64,000 bases of DNA from Deltaproteobacteria bacterium UBA6106 (GCA_002428485.1 DIWM01000010.1:35422-99421), one strand, 5' to 3'; shown: positions 33,410 to 42,198, counted from the first letter of the stretch. Notes: a model not told the origin generated them from the sequence alone. Numbers and translations: made by a program.

Positions 33410-34360
33410 TCACTCTTTGACGATCTCTATCTCGTTCGACAAGGTCGAGGCCGGCATCTGCTCGAATGGCCTGCTGCAGAAATCGAGCCGGACCCTGTAC
33501 CGGCCAGGCTCCAATCCTGCGGGCAGCGTTGCGTAGATAGACCGCGACGCGTTCCTGCCCCTGATCATGATGCACTCTTCTTCGGCTTTGGCGTGGATCT
33601 GAAGCGCAGTTGCTCCGATTTTGCCTTCGAAGACAGCAGCTTTACTGATCCCGAAGGGAAAATCGCTTATGGATGTGAGAAAGAAACGGAGACTCTCTCC
33701 CTGTCTGTAGCGGTCATATTCCGTTGAGAGGTAGATCTTGCGGTTGAACTCGCTTTCTCTGGTGCCGACCTTTGACGTCGCAGCCTCCCAGAAGCGGGGT
33801 TTCCCCGAATCGAGGTGGACGCTTGCGCCTCCATAGTGGCCTACCCCGCAGCAGTTCTCCCCGCGGATGGTCTCCCAGAGAGCTTTGCCGCTTACCCCCT
33901 CCACGTAAAAATCGATCGCCATGCCGTCCATATGAGTACTTGTCCTGGCCACGTTGCCGCCTGAATCCTTCAGCTTCTTATTGTAGACAGGGCTTCTGTA
34001 GCCCGAGATAAGATGAATCGTCTTGCCGGGAGCGATCATGTCAGAAAAGTAATCCAATAAAAAGAGAAGCCTGAGCGAGATATGCTCCTCTTTCCGGTCA
34101 TCAGGGAGATTAAATACCCTGTCGATCTCGTTAAGGGCCTTTTCGTTCAACCTCCCATCGATATCGAAGAGGTTTACATTTGCTTCCCGTCCGTTGTGTT
34201 CGTTCCGTATGCTTATCTTGCCGTCGCCCGATCGAAAAAAACGGACAGGGTCCGAGGATGGCGTACCCGGACAAGGGAAAGATATTATCAGCAAAATGGC
34301 TACTAACAGAGAAAGAGGCATAAGCAGGAAGCGCGAAGGCAGTGCTTGGAAAAGATTCAT
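33410..34360 (-). CDS. DUF882/YcbK-like M15-type murein peptidase
   Basis: A 316-residue exported protein. An N-terminal hydrophobic segment (about 12-30) is a signal peptide or anchor. The centre is a peptidase M15A-like zinc domain: ISGYRSPVYN, then STHMDGMAIDFYV (His and Asp ligands) and VHLDSGKPRFW (second His). Such proteins cleave peptidoglycan cross-bridges in the periplasm, like E. coli YcbK/MepK. The C-terminal ~110 residues form an extra domain I do not recognise, absent from the ~180-residue YcbK. An L,D-transpeptidase gene lies divergently 147 bp away, which fits cell-wall remodelling of 3-3 cross-links. Confidence 0.82.
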   Translation of the reverse strand: MNLFQALPSRFLLMPLSLLVAILLIISFPCPGTPSSDPVRFFRSGDGKISIRNEHNGREANVNLFDIDGRLNEKALNEIDRVFNLPDDRKEEHISLRLLFLLDYFSDMIAPGKTIHLISGYRSPVYNKKLKDSGGNVARTSTHMDGMAIDFYVEGVSGKALWETIRGENCCGVGHYGGASVHLDSGKPRFWEAATSKVGTRESEFNRKIYLSTEYDRYRQGESLRFFLTSISDFPFGISKAAVFEGKIGATALQIHAKAEEECIMIRGRNASRSIYATLPAGLEPGRYRVRLDFCSRPFEQMPASTLSNEIEIVKE

Positions 34361-34507
34361 AAAGTATCATAATAAATCGTTGACTGATGTACAACTTAAA
34401 AAAAATGATGAAAGGGGCCTCCCTACGCAAACGCCCGACAAAATGGAAAATATTGGTTTATTTTATACGTTTATATGGTGTATTATTAAAGGCGTCCGGT
34501 AAAGATT

Positions 34508-35392
34508 ATGAAGGTTGACAAGATCCCCATTTTCCTTGTTCTGTTCCTGATAGTATTTCCCTTCCATGCATTTTGTACCCATACGCTCATCGGAGGGGAG
34601 ACCAGCTATGTCGTCAATAAGGGCGACAGCTTTGAACTGATCGGAGCGCAGTTTGGCGTCCATTGGAAGAATATTCCGAAGTGGAATGGACTCGATGCCA
34701 ACCTTTACCCGGTGGAGGGCACGACACTAAGACTGAATACGCGGAAGATCGTGCCGAAATCCTTGAAGGAAGGGATCGTCATCAACATTCCCGACAGGAC
34801 CCTTTATTTCTTTAAAGACGGAGGCCTTAGGGCGTTTCCTGTAGGCGTCGGGAAAGGACTGGATGACAGGCAGACGGCCACCGGGAAGTTTAAGATCATC
34901 AAAAAAAGAATAAACCCGAAGTGGTATGTGCCAAAATCGATACAGATTGAGGCAATCCTTCAGGGAAAACCTGTAGAAGAAGTCGTGCCTCCCGGTCCGG
35001 ATAACCCACTCGGAAGGTTTGCATTGGTGACATCCATCCCCGGTATTCTCATTCATGAAACAATATGGCCAAAGAGCGTCTATCGTTACCGAAGCCACGG
35101 CTGCATAAGGGTTCTCCCTGAACATATGGAGCAGCTATACCAGTTGGTGGAGGTGAATACTCAGGGAGAGATCATTTATGAACCTGTAAAGCTGGCTATC
35201 GCGCCTGACGGAAGGATCTACCTGGAGGTCCGCAGCGATGTTTACAAGCGGGTAACATCACTCCGGGAGCACGCGCGCAAAATCATTGAAGCGCAGGGAC
35301 TTTCTGAAAGGGTAGACTGGAATCATGTGGAGAGGATGGTAAGAACAGAGTCAGGGGTTGCCGAGGACATAAGCATATCGTCCAGAAAGTAA
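34508..35392 (+). CDS. L,D-transpeptidase (YkuD domain) with LysM-like N-terminus
   Basis: A 294-residue exported enzyme. A signal peptide (about 1-21) is followed by a LysM-like stretch (TSYVVNKGDSFELIGAQFG...IPKWNGLD), then a YkuD catalytic domain. The active-site motif is SHGCIRV with His197 and the nucleophile Cys199. It forms 3-3 cross-links in peptidoglycan or anchors lipoproteins, as the E. coli ErfK/YbiS group does. The C-terminal ~70 residues extend beyond the minimal domain. Divergent from the DUF882 peptidase gene; both act on the same wall polymer. Confidence 0.92.
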   Translation: MKVDKIPIFLVLFLIVFPFHAFCTHTLIGGETSYVVNKGDSFELIGAQFGVHWKNIPKWNGLDANLYPVEGTTLRLNTRKIVPKSLKEGIVINIPDRTLYFFKDGGLRAFPVGVGKGLDDRQTATGKFKIIKKRINPKWYVPKSIQIEAILQGKPVEEVVPPGPDNPLGRFALVTSIPGILIHETIWPKSVYRYRSHGCIRVLPEHMEQLYQLVEVNTQGEIIYEPVKLAIAPDGRIYLEVRSDVYKRVTSLREHARKIIEAQGLSERVDWNHVERMVRTESGVAEDISISSRK

Positions 35393-35430
35393 GTTCATGG
35401 CTTTGATCTCGTTAAAATGGATAGTGCGTA

Positions 35431-35482
35431 TTGACAAAGTTTCCAATAAAAGATAATATAAAAATATATTAAGCAATATATT
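35431..35482 (+). promoter_or_regulatory. Promoter and possible operator of the GntR regulator
   Basis: A perfect TTGACA (35431-35436) and TAATAT (35454-35459) are 17 bp apart. Immediately downstream the self-complementary octamer AATATATT occurs twice (35463-35470 and 35475-35482), separated by four bases, a symmetric site that could be an autoregulatory operator. The ribosome site GGGAGTAT region precedes the ATG at 35497. Confidence 0.55.
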
Positions 35483-35496
35483 GGGAGTATAAGATA

Positions 35497-36150
35497 ATGA
35501 GAAACAACAAATTACAAAGACATAGAGCACATGAAGAGATCAAAAAGAAGATCATTTTTTATGAAGTGAGACCAGGTGAGAAATTATCCGATAAGCAGAT
35601 AGCGGCAGAGTTAGGCATGGGGCGTACGCCTGTGAGGGAAGCTTTGCTGATACTGGAGCGCGAGAAACTGGTCCAATGCAATGGCAAGCAGGGTTATTTT
35701 GTAAAGAAATTAACCTCGAAAGAAGTAGATCAGTATCTGGCTATCCGGGCATCACTCGAGACGTTTGCAATACCTTTTATATTTCAGAACACAACACCTG
35801 ACCTCATTAAGGAACTGAAGGAGAACATAAAAAAATCCCAGAAGTGCTCAGAGCAGGGCCAACTCCACGACGTTACAAGTTATCATGACGATTTTCATAA
35901 CATCATCTATGGAGCAACGAAATCGGAGGTATTTATTGATATCATGTCCAGCCTGAATGATAAGTTCCACTGGCTGCGCGCAATAGCGCTAAGGGCGCAT
36001 AAAGGTTCGCCAATGGAGGCATTCGCAGACCATAAGAAGATGGTGGAAACCATAGAAAATAAGGATGCCAAAGGGCTGAAAAAAACTATCGAGATGCATT
36101 TAAAACATACTCAGGAAAAGTACAATTCAGTGGCAGCTCTGTTCTTATAA
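35497..36150 (+). CDS. GntR-family transcriptional regulator, FCD (FadR) subfamily
   Basis: A 217-residue regulator. The N-terminal winged helix-turn-helix (LSDKQIAAELGMGRTPVREALLILEREKLV) is textbook GntR. The C-terminal ~130 residues form an all-helical FCD ligand-binding domain with metal-ligand-like His residues (SYHDDFHNIIYG, EAFADHKKM, IEMHLKHTQ). FCD regulators usually bind a carboxylated metabolite and control transport and catabolism genes. A possible TRAP binding-protein remnant lies 160 bp downstream, so the original target may have been lost. Whether it also acts on the 20-33 kb cluster cannot be told. Confidence 0.92.
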   Translation: MRNNKLQRHRAHEEIKKKIIFYEVRPGEKLSDKQIAAELGMGRTPVREALLILEREKLVQCNGKQGYFVKKLTSKEVDQYLAIRASLETFAIPFIFQNTTPDLIKELKENIKKSQKCSEQGQLHDVTSYHDDFHNIIYGATKSEVFIDIMSSLNDKFHWLRAIALRAHKGSPMEAFADHKKMVETIENKDAKGLKKTIEMHLKHTQEKYNSVAALFL

Positions 36151-36310
36151 AAAGAGCCATTAATCTTCTGTTACCACTAATATTAAAGACTTAAGTGAGC
36201 GATATAATTAATCTGCAAAACTACTTGACAAAAACCCTGCAATAATCTATTGTATGATATATTAGTTGATATACTTTAAAGAAATGGCTATTTAGCCAAT
36301 TTTTGATCTG

Positions 36311-36466
36311 ATGGTTGAGAATATATGGTTTCAGGTTATTGGTCATTCTGCCTCCGAGAAACAGAAATTTCTGAAAGCGGCCCATGACGAGGCCTGGAAA
36401 GACATACTGCGGAAGAGTCCCCAAATCGGGCCGGAATTGAAAAAGATGTTCACGAAAAAAAAGTAA
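36311..36466 (+). pseudogene. Short ORF resembling a TRAP DctP C-terminus
   Basis: A 51-codon frame reads MVENIWFQ and ends with AWKDILRKSPQIGPELKKMF plus a Lys-rich tail. The ending resembles the C-terminal helix of DctP-type TRAP binding proteins. An in-frame stop at 36293-36295 and the lack of a ribosome site argue that this is the 3' remnant of a lost transporter gene. The alternative is a genuine small protein: a TTGACA box (36225-36230) with TATTGT 17 bp downstream lies upstream. I favour the remnant, with modest confidence. Confidence 0.4.
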
Positions 36467-36494
36467 ACAATCTCAACACCCCCCACAACCCCCT

Positions 36495-36518
36495 GCCCCA
36501 CCCGCACGCGGGTGGGGC
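36495..36518. terminator. GC-rich hairpin, possible terminator
   Basis: Perfect 11-bp arms, GCCCCACCCGC and its complement, are separated by two bases. There is no clear T-tract on either side (ACCCTTT to the right), so termination is possible but not certain. It lies between a rightward remnant and a leftward small gene and could serve both. Confidence 0.5.
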
Positions 36519-36576
36519 ACCCTTTATCATGGCTGATGATTCACGGACCATAGCAAAACAGGGATCTACTCCAGCT

Positions 36577-36729
36577 TTATTTTTTCGGAGGGATGTCGGC
36601 TTTGCAGTATTTGCATCGAACTGTCTGGTGCTTTTTTTCGTGCGGGACTACCTGGTGCCTTTTGCATTTCGGGCATGTTCTTTTCAAATGGAGCATCCGC
36701 CCTACGGCAAAACCAAGAGTAAGAATCAT
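36577..36729 (-). CDS. Small zinc-ribbon protein (50 residues)
   Basis: A short gene with an excellent ribosome site (AAAGGAGG, six bases from the ATG at 36729). The product has two Cys pairs, TCPKCKRH and RCKYCKAD, about 20 residues apart, a compact zinc ribbon, and ends PPKK. The region between is Lys/His-rich. It begins 48 bp after the stop of the Kef-type antiporter and runs in the same direction, so it is probably co-transcribed. The function is unknown; such microproteins can bind nucleic acid or stabilise a partner. Confidence 0.7.
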   Translation of the reverse strand: MILTLGFAVGRMLHLKRTCPKCKRHQVVPHEKKHQTVRCKYCKADIPPKK

Positions 36730-36777
36730 TAATATTGCCTCCTTTTTCTTTGACGCGAGGTTTTATAGTGCCTTTTG

Positions 36778-38928
36778 TCACAGCGGCGATACGTTTTTTA
36801 TTGCTTCTATGGATGCCGGTGTTCCAAGAACGATCAATCGATCCTCGGGCTCGAGCCGCTCATCAGGTTTAGGCATGGGTATCCGCTTTTCGCCCCGGAT
36901 AATGCCTATAACGGTTGCACCGTATTTTTTCCGAAACCGGATATCAGAAAAAGACTTGCCCAGATTCGGCGAAGAAGGTCCGACCGATACCTCTGCCATG
37001 GCAAAACGTTTTGGTACAGCTTGCGTCCCCTGATCTTCGATCTGATGGAGCACCTCCTCCGCGTGCCTCAGGGCATCAGGCTCGCCCATCGCTACTACGC
37101 GATCGCCTGGAAAAAGGTGAAAATCCGGGTCAGGTTCAAGAAAAACCCGTCCGCCCCTGCTTACCGCCATTATTGAGATTCCCGTCTCGGCGCGAAGGTT
37201 AAGATCCCCTATGCTCTGTCCGGCAAAAACAGAGCCCTTGCGGATGCGGATCTCCCGCAGTCCGAGCGGCCAGTCGATATCTTCGGGGAGGAGGTGCATG
37301 GCCCCCGTGAGCGAGTCGGCAGCCTCTTCAGATGCATCGTCAAATGGCCTCAACACAACGTGGGATCCGCGGGTTGCGTAAAGCTGAGCTTCTTCCTCGT
37401 CTTTCGCGGCGAGGGCTATCTTACCTTCATAACGACGCTCTTTAAGGAGATGAAGAAGGGTCAGGTTCAGGTCTCTTTCCCGGACGGTACTGACCACCCA
37501 GGCTGAGCAATCGAGAGGAAGGTTGTCGAGAAACTCGGGGTCGCCAACATCTCCAAAAATGACGGGGACGCCACGGGATCGCCATGTTTGAAGGGCCTGG
37601 GGGTTGAAATCAACTCCTGCTATGCGTTTTTTCCGCTCCAGAAGGTGCTGTGCAAGGCCGCTTCCGTAGTTGCCCAGCCCGATGAGAAGCACATCAACCT
37701 CAGGAACGAGGCATACACCCGTTGTTTCTTCTTCGCGATAGGGATGGCTGCGCTCGAATATTTTTAACGGAGATGAAAGCCACCGGTAAAGGGCGCCGGA
37801 ATAGACGATCATATACGTCGACATGCAGATCGTGATGACCCCCACGAGAGTAATGACGCTCATGGCGCCGGCATCAATATGGCCGAGGCTCAACCCGAGG
37901 GCCCCAAGTATGAGGGAGAACTCGCTGATCTGCGCTACGGTAAGCCCGGCCATAAAGCCTGTACGCCTCCGGTATCCCATGAATCCCATGATGGCCATGA
38001 CGATAAGGGGGTTGCCTATGAGAACAAAGAGTGAAAGGTAGACCGAATTGGCGACCTGGTGCCCTATCGAGATGAGGTCAAGGCGGGCGCCGAGATCGAT
38101 GAAGAAAAAGAGAAGGAGAAAGTCCCTTAACCCCACGAGCCGGGCGCCTATTGCCTCCCTGTATTGAGTTGAAGCAAGGGAGACACCACCAAGAAAGGCT
38201 CCTATTTCCTTACTGAAACCGAGATATTCACTTACTGATGCGAGAATTACAGCCCAGGCAATGGCAAAAAGAACGAGGAGTTCCTGGTTCCAGGCAAGCT
38301 TCCCCGTGAGGCCCGGGAGCACATATCTGGCAAGGATCCCGACACAGGCAAGCAGCCCAAAGCCTTTGCCTGTGATGAGGATGACCTTCGCGATGGATAT
38401 GCTATCGCCTCCCTGAGCCCCGATCGCCAAGAGAACGATCATCGCGAGAATGGCCATAATGTCCTGCACGATGAGAAATCCAACGGCGATCCTCCCATGG
38501 AGGGAGTCGATCTCTTTTTTATCAGATAAGAGCTTGACGATAATGATCGTGCTTGAAAAGGTCAGCGCCACAGAGACATAAAGCGATCCGACAAGGGAAA
38601 ATCCCATGACATATACGATGAGGAATCCGAACAGGGATGTAAAGATTACCTGGCCCAACCCGGTAGCAAGCGCCACGGGTCCTGTGGAGCGCATAAGACG
38701 CAGATCGAGCTTAAGGCCTACCAGGAAGAGCAGGAGCGAGATGCCGATGTGCGCCAGAAGCTGGATCTGATCGTAGCTTTGTATGAGATTTACGCCTGAT
38801 GGTCCCGCTATGATGCCTGTTGCAAGGAATGCGACGATGAGGGGCTGGCGCAGTATCATTCCGGCAGCCCCTAAGATTGCGGCGAGTCCCAGAACCGATG
38901 CTATCTCAAAAAAGATATGTCCATTCAT
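36778..38928 (-). CDS. Kef-type cation:proton antiporter with RCK domains
   Basis: A 716-residue CPA2-family antiporter. Residues 1 to about 385 form 12-13 membrane helices with typical KefB/KefC segments (SYDQIQLLAHIGISLLLFLVG, GFLIVQDIMAILA). A Rossmann-type RCK-N domain follows (LLIGLGNYGSGLAQHLL, with the dinucleotide loop). Two RCK-C modules then occur in tandem: KGSVFAGQSIGDLN... and PNLGKSFSDIRFRKK.... It would export K+ or Na+ in exchange for protons under control of NAD(H) or another ligand. Two RCK-C repeats are more than classical KefB/KefC have. A promoter and a structured leader precede it. Confidence 0.92.
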   Translation of the reverse strand: MNGHIFFEIASVLGLAAILGAAGMILRQPLIVAFLATGIIAGPSGVNLIQSYDQIQLLAHIGISLLLFLVGLKLDLRLMRSTGPVALATGLGQVIFTSLFGFLIVYVMGFSLVGSLYVSVALTFSSTIIIVKLLSDKKEIDSLHGRIAVGFLIVQDIMAILAMIVLLAIGAQGGDSISIAKVILITGKGFGLLACVGILARYVLPGLTGKLAWNQELLVLFAIAWAVILASVSEYLGFSKEIGAFLGGVSLASTQYREAIGARLVGLRDFLLLFFFIDLGARLDLISIGHQVANSVYLSLFVLIGNPLIVMAIMGFMGYRRRTGFMAGLTVAQISEFSLILGALGLSLGHIDAGAMSVITLVGVITICMSTYMIVYSGALYRWLSSPLKIFERSHPYREEETTGVCLVPEVDVLLIGLGNYGSGLAQHLLERKKRIAGVDFNPQALQTWRSRGVPVIFGDVGDPEFLDNLPLDCSAWVVSTVRERDLNLTLLHLLKERRYEGKIALAAKDEEEAQLYATRGSHVVLRPFDDASEEAADSLTGAMHLLPEDIDWPLGLREIRIRKGSVFAGQSIGDLNLRAETGISIMAVSRGGRVFLEPDPDFHLFPGDRVVAMGEPDALRHAEEVLHQIEDQGTQAVPKRFAMAEVSVGPSSPNLGKSFSDIRFRKKYGATVIGIIRGEKRIPMPKPDERLEPEDRLIVLGTPASIEAIKNVSPL

Positions 38929-38955
38929 CTTTTAGTTTTTATATTTTCTGCGGTC

Positions 38956-39030
38956 AAAAAAACCGCCATCCGAAGTGTTACCTTCCAGTGGCGGCCCGGC
39001 TACTCCGCTCGATCCTCTTTAACCCCCTTT
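38956..39030 (-). promoter_or_regulatory. Structured 5' leader of the antiporter gene, candidate cation riboswitch
   Basis: Between its promoter and the antiporter start the leader RNA contains GAUCGAGCGGAGUAGCC, then CCGCCA ... UGGCGG (38963-38994) enclosing GGAAGGUAACACUUC, directly followed by seven U residues (38956-38962). That is an intrinsic terminator inside the leader, 28 nt before the coding region. An upstream GCGG can pair with the CCGC of the terminator stem, giving a possible antiterminator. The arrangement is typical of a transcription-terminating riboswitch. I cannot assign the class with certainty; the Na+-I (DUF1646) class, associated with cation antiporters, is the first to test. 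Confidence 0.5.
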
Positions 39031-39055
39031 CTTTTTTATCTGTCTTAAAAATAAA

Positions 39056-39085
39056 AGTATACGTTTTTTCATAAAGATAAGTCAA
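39056..39085 (-). promoter_or_regulatory. Sigma-70 promoter of the antiporter gene
   Basis: On the minus strand, TTGACT (39080-39085) and TATACT (39056-39061) are separated by 18 bp, 5 of 6 matches each. It sits about 125 bp before the start codon, leaving room for the structured leader. Confidence 0.7.
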
Positions 39086-39261
39086 TCAACCTCACGAACC
39101 TAACCCGTGGTTCGCTTCGTGGAAATGGTTTTTCTTTGCAATCTACAATGTAAGACCATTTTTATGATTTATATTTTATATGTTTACAAAATAACGGCTG
39201 ACGCTTATAATTAGTTGTAACAGAACGTTGTTAGGCTATGTAATATCCGGAGAGATTGTTG

Positions 39262-41559
39262 ATGGCAAGAATTAAAATATCCAAAAAAACACCTGAGAAG
39301 ATCAGGAAAGTTTCCGGCAATCTGAAGGTTACAACAAAGAAGATCCTCGACGCAGCAAACGTTTCTTTAGTTCTGACCGATATCAATGGAAAATATATTT
39401 ATGTAAACAAAACATTTGAGGCGAGAACAGGGTATTCAGGCCGGGAAGTGATAGGAAAGACTGCCCGTGAGCTGAGCATCTTCGCTGATGATGAGCAGTA
39501 TCAAAAGCTTCATGAAGAGATTGCCGGGAAAGGCTTTGTCCATGAAATGGAAATGTCAATCAGGGTAAAATCCGGAGAGATCCGCAACTGCCTCATGTCG
39601 CTGGAAGTGATGAAAGAGGGCAAGGATGTGCTGGTGGTCGGAACGGCCTCCGACATTACAAGACACAAAAGGGCACGGGAAGACCTGCTGGAAAGCGAAG
39701 AGAAGTTCAGTGCGCTGATCAATGCTATAACAGAAGGCGTATTGCTCATGAACGTTGATGGAACTATTGTAACGTCAAATGAAACGACCGCACAGAGATT
39801 GGAAAAACCGCTCGATAAACTGATCGGCAGATCAATCTACGACTTCATACCTGTTGATGTGGCTGAAAGAAGAAAGAAATGGGTCGAGCAGATCGTAAAG
39901 AGCAAGAAGCCGGGCATCTTTGAAGATAAAAGGGAAGGGCATTTCATGGAACACTCCATCTATCCTGTGCTCAACGAAAAAAACAAAGTTGCCATGATCG
40001 CCGTTTTTGTAAAGGACATCACCGAACGAAGGCAAGCCGGAGAGCGCTTAAAGGAGAGCGAAGAGCGATTCCGCTCGCTTGTTGAAGAATCCCCGCTTGC
40101 TATCAACATTGCCCGAAACGGCGTCATAATATTTTCAAATACCACTTCGATAAAGATGTTCGGCTACAAAAAACAGTCCGAAATAGTGGGGAGACCCGTA
40201 CTTGATATTTTTGCCCCGCAGTGCCGTGACGATGTACAGGACAAGACGGTCAGGAGGGAGAGCGGGGAGGATGTTGCCGGCAGTTATGAGGCGACCGGGT
40301 TAAAGAAAAACGGTATGGAATTTCCCATGCAGGTCACCGTTAAACTTTTGAACCTCGCAGAAGGGACCGCAGACATCGCTTTTTATGAAGACCTTACTTT
40401 GCGCAAGCTCATAGAGGAAGAAATCATAAAAATGAGGAACCTTGAATCTATTGGTATCCTCGCAGGCGGTATCGCCCATGATTTTAATAACCTCTTAATG
40501 GGGGTGACGGGTTATATAGAATTGGCTAAAATGCAGGTGCCACCGGAAAACAGGGCATGTTCGCTTCTCGCAGAGGCAGGGAAGATTGCAGACCACGGGA
40601 AGGACCTTACTCAGCAGCTTATTACATTCGCAAAGGGCGGCGAACCGGTTAAAAGAGCGATTAAAGTGACATCGGTCCTAAAAGATGTTTCCCGTTTTAC
40701 CCTTACCGGGTCAAATGTAAAATGCGAGTACTACTTGCAGGACGACCTTCACGAAATAGAAGTCGATGAATCACAATTCCGGCAGGTAATTCACAATATC
40801 GTTCTCAACGCAAAGGAAGCGATGCCGGGTGGAGGGACAATAATGATCCGCGCCGGGAACGTAGTCATGAGAGAGGGAGATGCCCCCCCGTTTTCTCCGG
40901 GCAATTATGTTCAGATAGCGATCGAGGATAAAGGGGCGGGGATCGCGCAGGAAAACATCCCGAAAATATTTGATCCTTATTTTTCAACAAAGGGCATGGG
41001 CATTAAAAAGGGTATGGGGCTTAGCTTGGCCATTGCGTATTCAATTGTCAGGAGACATAGCGGGCACATTACCGTAGAGTCATTGCCAAACATCGGCACA
41101 TCTTTTAAAATTTATTTCCCGGCGTATTTGCAGAAGGCAGCCCCTGCTGAAAAAGGAGATGGCGGTACATCGGTCAAGAAAAGGATACTCTTTATGGACG
41201 ACGAGGCATTTATCAGGAACATCGGGCAGGAGATCCTTACGCACCTTGGATACGATGTAAAGTTGGCACAGGACGGCAATGGAGCGATCCTGTTCTATAA
41301 ACAAGCAAAGCGCTCAGGCAGCCCTTTCGATTGCGTAATACTCGACCTCACCATGAAAGGCGGAATTGGTGGCAAGGAAGTGCTTCGCGAGATCCTCTCT
41401 TTTGACCCCGAGGCCAAAGCAATCATTTCCAGCGGATACACTGACGACTCCGTCCTGTCGAATTATGTTTCCTTTGGATTTAAAGGCGCCATAACAAAAC
41501 CTTACAACATAGACGAACTGAGAAATGTACTGGAAGAGGTAATTCCGAGGAAAAAATGA
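39262..41559 (+). CDS. PAS-rich hybrid sensor histidine kinase with receiver domain
   Basis: A 765-residue soluble hybrid kinase. Three PAS modules occupy about residues 25-390 (ANVSLVLTDINGKYIYVNKTFEARTGYSGR is the first). A HisKA dimerisation domain has the phospho-acceptor His406 (GGIAHDFNNLLMG). A HATPase domain follows (NIVLNAKEAMPGGG, DKGAGIAQENIPKIFDPYF), then a C-terminal receiver with acceptor Asp695 (VILDLTMKGGIGG). There is no transmembrane segment, so it senses a cytoplasmic cue. I chose the ATG at 39262; two TTG codons lie just before it. It is paralogous to the kinase at 54257-55771. No response regulator gene is adjacent, so output is through the fused receiver or a distant partner. 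Confidence 0.92.
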   Translation: MARIKISKKTPEKIRKVSGNLKVTTKKILDAANVSLVLTDINGKYIYVNKTFEARTGYSGREVIGKTARELSIFADDEQYQKLHEEIAGKGFVHEMEMSIRVKSGEIRNCLMSLEVMKEGKDVLVVGTASDITRHKRAREDLLESEEKFSALINAITEGVLLMNVDGTIVTSNETTAQRLEKPLDKLIGRSIYDFIPVDVAERRKKWVEQIVKSKKPGIFEDKREGHFMEHSIYPVLNEKNKVAMIAVFVKDITERRQAGERLKESEERFRSLVEESPLAINIARNGVIIFSNTTSIKMFGYKKQSEIVGRPVLDIFAPQCRDDVQDKTVRRESGEDVAGSYEATGLKKNGMEFPMQVTVKLLNLAEGTADIAFYEDLTLRKLIEEEIIKMRNLESIGILAGGIAHDFNNLLMGVTGYIELAKMQVPPENRACSLLAEAGKIADHGKDLTQQLITFAKGGEPVKRAIKVTSVLKDVSRFTLTGSNVKCEYYLQDDLHEIEVDESQFRQVIHNIVLNAKEAMPGGGTIMIRAGNVVMREGDAPPFSPGNYVQIAIEDKGAGIAQENIPKIFDPYFSTKGMGIKKGMGLSLAIAYSIVRRHSGHITVESLPNIGTSFKIYFPAYLQKAAPAEKGDGGTSVKKRILFMDDEAFIRNIGQEILTHLGYDVKLAQDGNGAILFYKQAKRSGSPFDCVILDLTMKGGIGGKEVLREILSFDPEAKAIISSGYTDDSVLSNYVSFGFKGAITKPYNIDELRNVLEEVIPRKK

Positions 41560-41603
41560 GGCAGACCCTTCATAGCAAAAGAATCAGGGAGCCTATAAAA
41601 AAC

Positions 41604-41631
41604 TTGATTAAAAACAAATTAATGGTATAAT
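41604..41631 (+). promoter_or_regulatory. Candidate promoter for the small exported protein
   Basis: TTGATT at 41604-41609 and a perfect TATAAT at 41626-41631 are 16 bp apart; the -10 is preceded by TGG, an extended -10 feature. The coding start is at 41668. Confidence 0.6.
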
Positions 41632-41667
41632 AGTTCAAGACACTTTGTAATGAACAGGGGGCATGAT

Positions 41668-41970
41668 ATGAAAAAAATTACGTTTTTTGCCTTATTGACC
41701 TTTTTGATCCTCGGGATAATTGCAGCTCCCGCATACTGTCAGGATACGGAGAGGAAATCTTACAAGTCCACAGGGCGGGCCGAAGCGTTTATCATTGACC
41801 TGCTCATTGCCCGTCCTATAGGCATCGTTGCCTGTGCTATCGGTACAGCGGGGCTTATCGCCACGGCGCCCTTTGCTGCAACGTCCGGATCGGGCGAACA
41901 GGCTGTCGATGCATTTCTCAGGGAGCCCGGGGAATACACATTTAAACGGCCGTTAGGTCAGTTTGACTGA
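41668..41970 (+). CDS. Small exported/membrane protein of unknown function
   Basis: A 100-residue protein with an N-terminal signal peptide (about 1-25, cleavage near AYC-QD). A second hydrophobic stretch (RPIGIVACAIGTAGLIATAPFAA) is followed by a conserved-looking ending FKRPLGQFD. Proteins with this RPIG...RPLGxFD pattern are small envelope proteins of unknown function, common in related genomes. The start at 41668 follows AGGGGG; an in-frame ATG at 41650 has no ribosome site. A strong promoter precedes it, and a long heptamer-repeat tract follows. Confidence 0.75.
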   Translation: MKKITFFALLTFLILGIIAAPAYCQDTERKSYKSTGRAEAFIIDLLIARPIGIVACAIGTAGLIATAPFAATSGSGEQAVDAFLREPGEYTFKRPLGQFD

Positions 41971-41971
41971 A

Positions 41972-42150
41972 ATCATAGCTATCAGCCGTTAGCAGTAAGC
42001 GATCAGCAGCAAATCCGTAAGGCGTAAGCCGTCAGGCATAAAGCGATTTAATGCCTTAACCCGCAACTCACAATGTCTTTTGTCACTACGTGTTATGTTT
42101 CACGCTTTCTCATTCCCCACACTACTTATGACTCACGCCTCACAGATTTT
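41972..42150. repeat. Long composite 7-bp-period repeat
   Basis: More than ten heptamers in register at the left: ATCATAG, CTATCAG, CCGTTAG, CAGTAAG, CGATCAG, CAGCAAA, then CGTAAGG-like units and GCGATTTAA. On the right are TTAACCC/GCAACTC-type and ACTTATG/ACTCACG/CCTCACA-type units, partly complementary to the left arm. Same composite class as at 14127 and 29902. It fills the gap before the small membrane-protein gene. Confidence 0.8.
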
Positions 42151-42198
42151 AGATTTTCCATTCCTTTTCGCAGAAAGTTTTGATAGAATGGTGGATGG

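Noticed and set aside
33410..34306. Plus-strand frames between the tRNA-Arg and the L,D-transpeptidase
   Set aside because: They are antisense to the DUF882 peptidase, which has a signal peptide and metal-ligand motifs.
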